In this document: positions 15,187 through 22,538 of the stretch, piece after piece
Layout: every line of letters begins with the position of its first letter
How positions within the stretch are numbered: the stretch's first letter is position 1
The notes under the pieces: model-generated
The model's database searches: none
What the model was told of the DNA's origin: nothing
What the model saw: the letters and a program-made list of their open reading frames with translations, nothing else
Origin: DASZZV01 sp035544835
GTDB taxonomy: Bacteria; Acidobacteriota; Thermoanaerobaculia; Gp7-AA8
Reading direction: 5' to 3'
Assembly: GCA_035544835.1 (NCBI GenBank)
Contig: DASZZV010000169.1
Span: 1 to 22,538 of the forward strand
DNA length: 22,538 nucleotides
Position numbers and translations under genes: made by a program

Positions 15187-15215
15187 ATTGTAGGCAGTGC
15201 ATGCAGCAAGTGCAA
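15187..15215 (-). promoter_or_regulatory. Promoter of the antitoxin-toxin pair
   Basis: Minus strand: -35 TTGCAC (15210-15215), 17-nt spacer, -10 TACAAT (15187-15192), expected start at or within a base or two of the antitoxin ATG (leaderless or nearly so). The hexamer TGCACT occurs twice as a direct repeat and TGCATGCA lies in the spacer, plausible binding sites for the ribbon-helix-helix antitoxin. Confidence 0.6.
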
Positions 15216-15251
15216 GCAAGGACGAACAGGACCTCGCTGGCGCTGCGTCCC

Positions 15252-16196
15252 TTACCGTGTCTGCGCGGCGCGCTCTGCGGCCAGGCCGTCGCGCAGACCG
15301 CGGAGGTAGTGTTCGCGCATGAGCGCCTCGAACACCTTCGGTCGCGCCAGGAATCGGAAGCGCTCGCCCAGAACGGCTTTGCGGCGAAGGGAGCGGATCT
15401 GCGCTTCGTCGGCCAGTGTGCGGCTGTCCAGCTCGTGGATCCCGAGGAAGTGACCGAGCTCGGGATGCTTGCCGTAGAAAATCGCTCCCGATTTACCCAC
15501 CGTGTACTGGCGCCGCGCGAAGGAGTCGACCGTCATCGGATGGTAATGACGGGTGACGGCGTTCCTGTTGTAGCGAATCTTGAGGCCGCGGGCATCGAGG
15601 CGATAGGCCAGCTCGATGTCTTCCCAGGCTGCGGAGGGAAAGCTGGTGTCGAAGGGCTGCTCGACCATCAACTGCCGATCGATGGAGATGTTGGAGGTAT
15701 AGAAAAAGTTGAATGGGACGATGGCTCCGTGCTCGATGAGCTGGTAACCGAACTGCAGTCCGAAGTCGTTGATGTAATCCATGAAGGCCGTGACGCGTTC
15801 GCCGGGAGGCCAGCCGGTGTAGCCCAGACAGGCCAGATTCGGGTCATCGTTCGACTCGACATGAATCCGCGCGTGTTCACTCAGAAATCCGGACTCGGGA
15901 ACCGTGTCGTCGCCGATGAAAATTACGAAGCGACCCTTTGCCATCGAGACTCCGACGTTTCGAGCGCGCCCGGGGCCGCTGTTGTCCTGACGTTGGTAAC
16001 GCAGCGGATACTCCATCTCGCCGGAAGCCAGCTTCCCCTTCATCAGCTCGTCGGTCTGATCGGACGACCCGTCATTGACGACGACTACCTCGAAGGGCGG
16101 GGCGTTCTGCTGCCGCCGCAGCGCATCGAGGACGCGGAGGAGCATGTCGCTGCGGTTCCAGGTCGGTACGACGACGGAGAAGTAGAGCTCGCTCAT
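15252..16196 (-). CDS. Family 2 glycosyltransferase
   Basis: The 314-aa GT-A fold protein is predicted to transfer a sugar from a nucleotide-sugar donor to an unknown acceptor. The N-terminus SVVVPTWNRSDMLLRVLDAL and VVVNDGSSDQT (D42) bind the nucleotide. GDD at 95-97 (VIFIGDDTVPE) stands at the metal-binding DxD position. AAWEDIELAYRL carries the ED motif of the catalytic base region. No transmembrane segment is obvious. It lies 11 nt after the fabG-like gene and is probably in the same operon. Nothing nearby suggests a polysaccharide cluster, so the product is unknown. Confidence 0.88.
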   Translation of the reverse strand: MSELYFSVVVPTWNRSDMLLRVLDALRRQQNAPPFEVVVVNDGSSDQTDELMKGKLASGEMEYPLRYQRQDNSGPGRARNVGVSMAKGRFVIFIGDDTVPESGFLSEHARIHVESNDDPNLACLGYTGWPPGERVTAFMDYINDFGLQFGYQLIEHGAIVPFNFFYTSNISIDRQLMVEQPFDTSFPSAAWEDIELAYRLDARGLKIRYNRNAVTRHYHPMTVDSFARRQYTVGKSGAIFYGKHPELGHFLGIHELDSRTLADEAQIRSLRRKAVLGERFRFLARPKVFEALMREHYLRGLRDGLAAERAAQTR

Positions 16197-16207
16197 AGAA
16201 GCTGCGG

Positions 16208-16947
16208 CTATGCCGAGGTGCCGCCATCGACGGACAGCACTTGTCCGGTAATGCCGCTCGACTCGGGCGAAAGCAGGAAGGCGATCACCGCGGCTACTTC
16301 ATCCGCCTTGAGGATACGGCGCATGGGAATCGAACGAATCATCTCTTTTCTCGCCTCGGCATCGAGCGTGGCCGTCATGTCCGTCTCCACGAGGCCGGGA
16401 GCGACGCAGTTCACGCGGACGCCCGATCGCGCCGCTTCCCGCGCCACGGTTCGCGTGAAGGCGATCAGCCCTCCTTTCGAAGCCGCATAGTTGGCCTGGC
16501 CGACGACGCCATGCAATCCCGACAGTGAGGCGACATTGACGATGCCGCCGCTGCGCTGCTTCATCATGATCGGCAGCACGGCGTTGGTCATGTAGAAGGC
16601 GCCGTCGAGATTCGTGGCCAGCACTTCACGCCATTGCTCGGGCGTCATGTTGTAGAGCAGCGCGTCCTGTCTCACTCCGGCGTTGTTGACCAGAAAGTCG
16701 ATTCGTCCGAATTTCTCGGCGACGCCGGCGACCGCCACCGCGCATGAGTCGCCATTCGCAACGTCGGTTTCCAGCGCCATCGAGCCCGCCGCGCCGGCAG
16801 CGGCGAGCTCTGTCTCGAAGGCTGCTGTGTCTATGGACGTCCGATATGTGAATGCCACGATGACGCCGCCTCGCGCCAGCCGCAGCGCTGTGGCGCGGCC
16901 GATGCCTCGCATTCCGCCAGTGATCAACGCAACCAGGGGCGTCTCGC

Positions 16948-16951
<4 letters not shown>
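16208..16951 (-). CDS. Short-chain dehydrogenase, 3-oxoacyl-ACP reductase (FabG-like)
   Basis: The 247-aa classical SDR has the NAD(P)-binding TGGMRGIG (11-18) and NNAG (89-92). The catalytic tetrad is complete: N114 (ATNLDGAF), S142, Y155 and K159 (YAASKGG). The C-terminus SGITGQVLSVDGGTSA is typical of FabG. The start is TTG at 16951, overlapping the acs stop by 4 nt (TTGA); no better start is available. Role either in fatty acid elongation (reduction of 3-oxoacyl-ACP) or in another beta-ketoacyl/sugar reduction. Its place after acetyl-CoA synthetase fits acyl metabolism, and its place before a glycosyltransferase leaves other roles open. Confidence 0.88.
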
Positions 16952-18909
<1,958 letters not shown>

Positions 18910-18932
18910 TTCCGCTCCTCCAGAGACTGCGG

Positions 18933-18938
18933 ATTGTA
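18933..18938 (-). promoter_or_regulatory. Candidate -10 box of acs promoter
   Basis: TACAAT on the minus strand, expected start near 18926, leaving a ~17-nt leader that holds the GGAGGAG ribosome site. The -35 position falls within a heptamer tandem array and has no consensus. Confidence 0.45.
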
Positions 18939-18947
18939 TCGAATGAG

Positions 18948-18975
18948 GAGAATTGAGAATTGAGAATTGAGAGTT
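18948..18975. repeat. Heptamer tandem array upstream of acs
   Basis: Four 7-nt units gagaatt (last one gagagtt), placed over the spacer and -35 region of the candidate acs promoter, the same placement as the different array near proS. Confidence 0.85.
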
Positions 18976-19083
18976 CAACAGATGGCGTGCGGGGCGGAAG
19001 CGTAGGGCCGCACAGCGTGCGGCCGGCACCTGGGAACGACGAATCAACCAGTATCGCAAGTCAAGCAGTCGGTTCGGTTGCTT

Positions 19084-19207
19084 CTTGTGTGGCACAGGCA
19101 CTCTTGCCTGTGTGTCGGCCGTCGAGGCCGACTTACCTGTGAATTGCATGAGGAACGCCACGGCTCGACGCCGCGGCCCACAGGCAAGAGTGCCTGTGCC
19201 ACACAAG
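19084..19207. repeat. REPIN-like element, copy C
   Basis: Arms 19084-19114 and 19177-19207, same sequence and orientation as copy B, including tcggccgtcgaggccga and the ccacggctcgacgccgcgg hairpin. Lies between purQ (17 nt past its stop) and acs, with no transposase beside it, so this is a dispersed copy. Confidence 0.85.
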
Positions 19208-19224
19208 AAGCAACGTGGACGACC

Positions 19225-19920
19225 TTACGCCCGCACGAGCGCGTTCACTACCGATTGAAAGATCCGCAGGCCGTCGGCGTTGCCGAGGATCGTTTCCGCG
19301 CAGCGTTCGGGATGCGGCATGAGCCCGAGGACATTGCGTCCTCGATTGCAGACCCCGGCGATGCTGCTGGTCGATCCGTTCGGGTTGGCTTGAGCGGTGA
19401 GTTGCCCCTCGCTGTTGGCGTATCGGAACAGGATCTGATCGTTTCGTTCCAGCTCATCGAGCAGGGCCTGATCGGCGTAGTAGTTCCCCTCGCCGTGAGC
19501 GATTGGAGCGCGCAGGATGTCCCCGACGGCGAGACCTGACGTGAAGGGAGATGCCGTGCTCTCGACGCGGAGATGGACGTCTCTGCAGATGAAACGGAGA
19601 TGAGCGTTGCGCATCAGAGCGCCAGGCAACAGACCGATCTCCGTCAGAACCTGGAAGCCGTTGCAGATGCCCATCACCAGGCCGCCGGCGGCAGCGTGAC
19701 GCCGGACGCTGTCCATGATCGGAGCGAACTTAGCGAGCGCGCCGGCGCGGAGATAGTCCCCGTAGGCGAAGCCGCCTGGGATGATCACGCAATCGCTTCC
19801 GCGGAGATCGGTGTCTTTGTGCCAGAGCAACTCGACTTCGCTCTCGAGGATATCGCGCACAACATGCACCGCATCGTGGTCGCAGTTGGAGCCGGGAAGA
19901 ATGACGACGCCGAATTTCAT
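19225..19920 (-). CDS. purQ: FGAM synthase subunit PurQ (glutaminase)
   Basis: The 231-aa class I glutamine amidotransferase releases ammonia for phosphoribosylformylglycinamidine synthesis, acting with PurL and PurS. N-terminus MKFGVVILPGSNCDHDAVH is typical; C86 in VMGICNGFQVLTEIGLLPG is the nucleophile, and H203/E205 in LMPHPERCAE complete the triad. APIAHGEGNYYAD is also conserved. Length is usual. It lies 36 nt after an unrelated beta-propeller gene that separates it from purS. No purL is in the window. Confidence 0.96.
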   Translation of the reverse strand: MKFGVVILPGSNCDHDAVHVVRDILESEVELLWHKDTDLRGSDCVIIPGGFAYGDYLRAGALAKFAPIMDSVRRHAAAGGLVMGICNGFQVLTEIGLLPGALMRNAHLRFICRDVHLRVESTASPFTSGLAVGDILRAPIAHGEGNYYADQALLDELERNDQILFRYANSEGQLTAQANPNGSTSSIAGVCNRGRNVLGLMPHPERCAETILGNADGLRIFQSVVNALVRA

Positions 19921-19956
19921 GACCTGGTGCTCATTATATCCACGTAGAACCAGTGA

Positions 19957-21087
19957 TCATCGAGGGAGCTTGTAGAGCGTCAGAGTCCCGGCGCGGTCGG
20001 TGGCGACGATTCTCTTGTTGAGAGGATCCCAGGCGAGCGCATAGGCGTTGATACCGTAGAGGGAAGTGGGAACGGTCTTGCGCGCCGAGGCCGTGAAGGT
20101 CTCACTGGCGCTGCAGCGGCGCTCCGGAAAGACGATCAGATTCGAGTCGGGGAGGGCCAGCAGCGTCTGGGGACCGTGATGTTCGGGCAGGCAGATCTGC
20201 TGGCTGCTGATCAGGTCGCCGAAGTCGAAGGTGAGCCGGATACCGTCTTTGCTCCGGGTTACGTTCCTGGCTGGGCGTGATTCGACGGTCGTCTCGGCCA
20301 GCCAGTCGGAGGCGGCGATCACGAGTGCGCGATCGCCCGCACCGAGCGTGGCGGCGTCGATACGGCGATCGGTCTGCAGGGGACGACGATCGATCTCTTT
20401 CAGGGAGACGGGATCGAAGATCGCGGCGATGGTCGCTTTCCCCGATTCGAACTGCTCGCTGGCCACGATCACGAGAAACGATCCGGCGGCATTAGTGGTC
20501 ACAGCCATGGGATCGTCGAGCTCAATGGTCTTCAACTCGCGCTCGCCGTCGATGTCGTAGACGTGAACGGATCTGCCAAGAACATAGAGGTATCGCCCGG
20601 CCGGGTCGGCGATGATGTCGCGGATCGGCTCGCCCTCGATGGTGATCTCGCGGAGGATGCGGAGGTCGGGGATCCCGAGGATCGTGGCGCTCTCGTCGCT
20701 TCCGTTGGCGATCAGGAGACGCTTCTTCGACGAATCGAGTCGAACGGTGACGAGCTCTTTCGTCGAAGCGATATCGACGGAGTCGAGAACGACTTCCTGC
20801 CTGATCGCTCCGGCCTTAGGGTCGATTGCTACGATCGACTGCCGGGTGGCCAATCCGACGTAGATCGTCCCGTCCGGGCCGACGGCGACGCCCCGAGGAT
20901 CTCCCGGTAGCTGCCACTTCCGGATGACCCGTTTGTCGCGATTGGTGGCCGGGGTGAGCAGTCCCTGCGCCGCAGCACAAGGACGAGACGTGATCAAGAA
21001 ACAACTAGTGATCGAGAGTAAAAGAAAAGTTCTCGACGACAGGATTGGCCAGAAGCTTCTCGCACATCTGTTTGATCTGTTTCTCAC
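19957..21087 (-). CDS. Secreted-type beta-propeller protein of unknown function
   Basis: About 376 residues with repeated ~45-residue blade-like units (for example LPGDPRGVAVGPDGTIYVGL, IADPAGRYLYVLGRSVHVYD, NAYALAWDPLNKRIVATDRA), resembling YVTN/NHL/SMP-30-type propellers. I recognise no catalytic motif. The start is uncertain. The reading frame overlaps the end of purS and encodes a hydrophobic stretch FLLLSITSCFLI followed by SRPCAAAQG, a good signal peptide with cleavage near AAA-Q. GTG 21087 gives a basic n-region (MRNRSNRCARSFW) before it and an 83-nt overlap with purS; TTG 20997 would avoid the overlap but lose the signal peptide. It lies between purS and purQ, same strand. Function in purine synthesis is unlikely if it is exported. 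Confidence 0.7.
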   Translation of the reverse strand: MRNRSNRCARSFWPILSSRTFLLLSITSCFLITSRPCAAAQGLLTPATNRDKRVIRKWQLPGDPRGVAVGPDGTIYVGLATRQSIVAIDPKAGAIRQEVVLDSVDIASTKELVTVRLDSSKKRLLIANGSDESATILGIPDLRILREITIEGEPIRDIIADPAGRYLYVLGRSVHVYDIDGERELKTIELDDPMAVTTNAAGSFLVIVASEQFESGKATIAAIFDPVSLKEIDRRPLQTDRRIDAATLGAGDRALVIAASDWLAETTVESRPARNVTRSKDGIRLTFDFGDLISSQQICLPEHHGPQTLLALPDSNLIVFPERRCSASETFTASARKTVPTSLYGINAYALAWDPLNKRIVATDRAGTLTLYKLPR

Positions 21088-21250
21088 GCTCTGCCGCGTT
21101 CCCCTCGTCCTTGAACGTAATGCGAAACATCTTCCCGACGCGAACATCTTCCACTCCGGAGAATCCGAGTGTCTCGAGGGAATGCTGAATGGCTTTTCCC
21201 TGCGGATCGAGCACAGCCTGTTTGAGCTCTACGGTAACAGTGGCTTTCAC
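21005..21250 (-). CDS. purS: FGAM synthase subunit PurS
   Basis: The 81-aa small subunit holds PurL and PurQ together in the FGAM synthase complex and aids ammonia transfer. Typical sequence: KATVTVELKQAVLDPQGKAI, then LGFSGVEDVRVGKMFRITF, and the C-terminal CEKLLANPVVENFSF. The start is GTG at 21250, with AAGGAG about 5 nt upstream. It is first in the unit purS-propeller-purQ. Confidence 0.95.
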   Translation of the reverse strand: MKATVTVELKQAVLDPQGKAIQHSLETLGFSGVEDVRVGKMFRITFKDEGNAAEREKQIKQMCEKLLANPVVENFSFTLDH

Positions 21251-21274
21251 GGAGACTCCTTGTAAGACGCTTTG

Positions 21275-21311
21275 ATGAACGCAGTATTCATACGAGGAAT
21301 GATTTTGTCAT
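21275..21311 (-). promoter_or_regulatory. Candidate purS promoter with small inverted repeat
   Basis: Minus strand: ATGACA (21306-21311), 17-nt spacer, AATACT (21283-21288). An inverted repeat ATGAA-N7-TTCAT (21275-21291) overlaps the -10 and might be an operator; no regulator is identified. The match to consensus is only fair. Confidence 0.3.
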
Positions 21312-21322
21312 CTGCCTGGATT

Positions 21323-21558
21323 CGAACGCCGGTAGGCGTTCCGGCTCGGTAGCCGGTGGTCGGCGCGAAGCGCCGCCCACCGGAATTGGTCGCCCGCGCG
21401 ATTTTGAACGCCGGAGGCGTTCCGGCAGATTGCCAACAGAAACTGATGGCTGAACGCGCCGGAACGCCTCCGGCGTTCAAGAAGGGTGGGGTCCGCAACC
21501 GGTGGGCAGCGCTTCGCGCTGACCACCGGCTACCGAGCCGGAACGCCTTCGGCGTTCG
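21323..21558. repeat. Large nested palindrome upstream of purS
   Basis: About 236 bp, with outer ends cgaacgcc and ggcgttcg. It contains long matching arms (ccggctcggtagccggtggt against accaccggctaccgagccgg, each with an inner gcgcgaagcgc-type hairpin). A 21-bp perfect inner pair is at 21406-21426 and 21458-21478. It occupies nearly all of the 325 nt between the purS start and the metallo-hydrolase stop. The frames open across it are low-complexity and not credible as genes. Confidence 0.85.
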
Positions 21559-21575
21559 TTTGCGTTGGCTGTGTA

Positions 21576-22400
21576 CTAGAACAACGACATCTGCGCGGCC
21601 ACGGGCCGCGGCACTCTTCCGCCGCGCCGTGCCACGTGCATGAGCGGCATCGGCTCTTTCTGCTTGGCGATATCGAGCTGCAATTTTGCGCCGGTCAGAG
21701 TCACCAGACTCTCGGCCATGGTCCGCACAATCGATTCGTGATTGTTCTTTTCGGACAGATGGATCAGGCAGAGATTTTTGAGGTCGGCTCCGACCATGTC
21801 GCGCAGCGCCAGCATGGAGTCGTCGTTGGAGAGGTGTCCGTAGCGCGACAGGATGCGCCGCTTCAGGCCCCACGGATACGTGCCGCTGCGAAGCATGTCG
21901 ACGTCGTGATTCGCTTCAAAAAGCAGTCCATCGCAATTCTTGAGATGTTCGAGTACCGGCTTGTCGACGCAACCGAGGTCACTGGCGATGCCGAAGCGCG
22001 TGCCATCGCCGGCCTCGATCACGAAGCAGGCAGGATCGGCGGCGTCGTGCAGGGTCCGCCTCGCGTGCACGTTCAGGTCGCCGATGCGAAACGACGTGTT
22101 GTTCTGGAAGACGGCGAAAGGTGTGCTCTGCCAGTCGATCGAGCTGGCCTTGAGCGTTCCCTCGGTGACGAAGACAGGGATCCCGTATTTCTGGCCGATC
22201 CGCTCCGCGCCTCGAATGTGATCGTAATGCTCATGGGTGATGACGATGGCCTGAATCGATTCGATGCTGCGGTCGATCTTCTGCAGACGGCGACTCGTCT
22301 CGCGCGGGCCGAATCCGGCATCGACGAGAATCCTGGTTCCCTCGCTTTCGAAAAAGTAGGAGTTGCCTGCGCTTCCCGACCCGAGGGCAGCAACGATCAT
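21576..22400 (-). CDS. Metallo-beta-lactamase-fold hydrolase (YycJ/WalJ-like)
   Basis: The 274-aa protein of the MBL fold has the dimetal motif THEHYDHIRG (H56, H58, D60, H61), with further ligands expected near TLHDAADP and IASDLG. The N-terminus ALGSGSAGNSYFFESEGTRILVDAG is characteristic of the YycJ/WalJ group, whose members are thought to be DNA 5'-exonucleases. I chose ATG 22400, which directly precedes this conserved start, over 17 extra upstream codons. Convergence or coupling with purS is not indicated; a large palindrome follows its stop. Confidence 0.88.
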   Translation of the reverse strand: MIVAALGSGSAGNSYFFESEGTRILVDAGFGPRETSRRLQKIDRSIESIQAIVITHEHYDHIRGAERIGQKYGIPVFVTEGTLKASSIDWQSTPFAVFQNNTSFRIGDLNVHARRTLHDAADPACFVIEAGDGTRFGIASDLGCVDKPVLEHLKNCDGLLFEANHDVDMLRSGTYPWGLKRRILSRYGHLSNDDSMLALRDMVGADLKNLCLIHLSEKNNHESIVRTMAESLVTLTGAKLQLDIAKQKEPMPLMHVARRGGRVPRPVAAQMSLF

Positions 22401-22502
22401 GGGCAATTCCGAAGAGAGCGAGTTGTGGGGTAGCCGCCGACCGTCATCCATTCAAAATAAAGCAGAAGTCGGGTTTTGGATAGGGGCGGGATGGGACCAT
22501 CT

Positions 22503-22538
22503 TGTCATCCTGAGCAAGGGACAGCGTGCGCGCTGCCA
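22503..22538. repeat. Terminal part of the gtcatcc repeat family
   Basis: About 36 nt beginning tgtcatcctgagcaaggg match the reverse complement of about 3240-3275 with one mismatch. The element continues beyond the window end. It lies upstream of the metallo-hydrolase gene. Confidence 0.75.

Noticed and set aside
15201..16490. Long plus-strand open frame opposite the glycosyltransferase and FabG-like genes
   Set aside because: It is the antisense shadow of two genes with clear motifs. High GC content gives long antisense frames; no domain is recognisable in it.
18910..19206. N-terminal extension of acetyl-CoA synthetase
   Set aside because: It translates REPIN copy C and the tandem array. 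ATG 18909 has a strong ribosome site and the family's usual start.
21247..21873. 208-codon minus-strand frame
   Set aside because: It overlaps the metallo-hydrolase gene out of frame and the large palindrome, and is low complexity.

Overview
The window looks like chromosomal sequence from a GC-rich, Gram-negative-type bacterium. Almost every gene lies on the minus strand in tight, translationally coupled operons, and the gaps between operons are filled with large imperfect-palindrome repeats. The set (bacterial-type ProS with an editing insert, ArgR-argCBDGHJ cluster, separate PurS and PurQ, a REP-type Y1 transposase) would suit Acidobacteriota or a related phylum. That placement is an inference and not firm.

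Left part (1-5131): an rluA-family pseudouridine synthase (+) converges on proS (-), the two stop codons sharing one CTAG. This pair is bracketed by a ~139-bp repeat in inverted orientation (1-139 and 3051-3192). Next come a composite palindromic repeat (2895-3273) and an orphan plus-strand transcription unit (3299-3543) with a CRP/FNR-like half-palindrome, a -10 box, a foldable ~193-nt body and a strong intrinsic terminator but no credible ORF. Then comes tmk-holB (-).

Middle (5132-14546): a decayed small antitoxin-like gene, then a Y1/HUH transposase of the RAYT type flanked on both sides by inverted copies of a ~122-bp REPIN-like element; a third copy lies at 19084-19207. Next is the arginine cluster, transcribed argR-argC-argB-argD-(repeat)-argG-argH-argJ, with a near-consensus ARG box lying over the argR start codon and promoter. 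The cluster encodes the cyclic acetyl-ornithine route from acetylglutamate to arginine except ornithine carbamoyltransferase. A second repeat family sits between argD and argG and again upstream of argR.

Right part (14547-22538): a vapBC-type toxin-antitoxin pair with its own promoter, an acs-fabG-glycosyltransferase operon, a purine block purS-(beta-propeller protein)-purQ in which an unrelated secreted-type gene separates two subunits of one enzyme, a fourth large palindrome (21323-21558), and a YycJ/WalJ-like metallo-beta-lactamase-fold hydrolase.

The most noteworthy items are the candidate CRP-controlled structured RNA, the RAYT with its cognate REPINs, heptamer arrays placed over the -35/spacer of two promoters, and the gene intruding between purS and purQ. 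I saw no CRISPR array, tRNA, rRNA or defence island.
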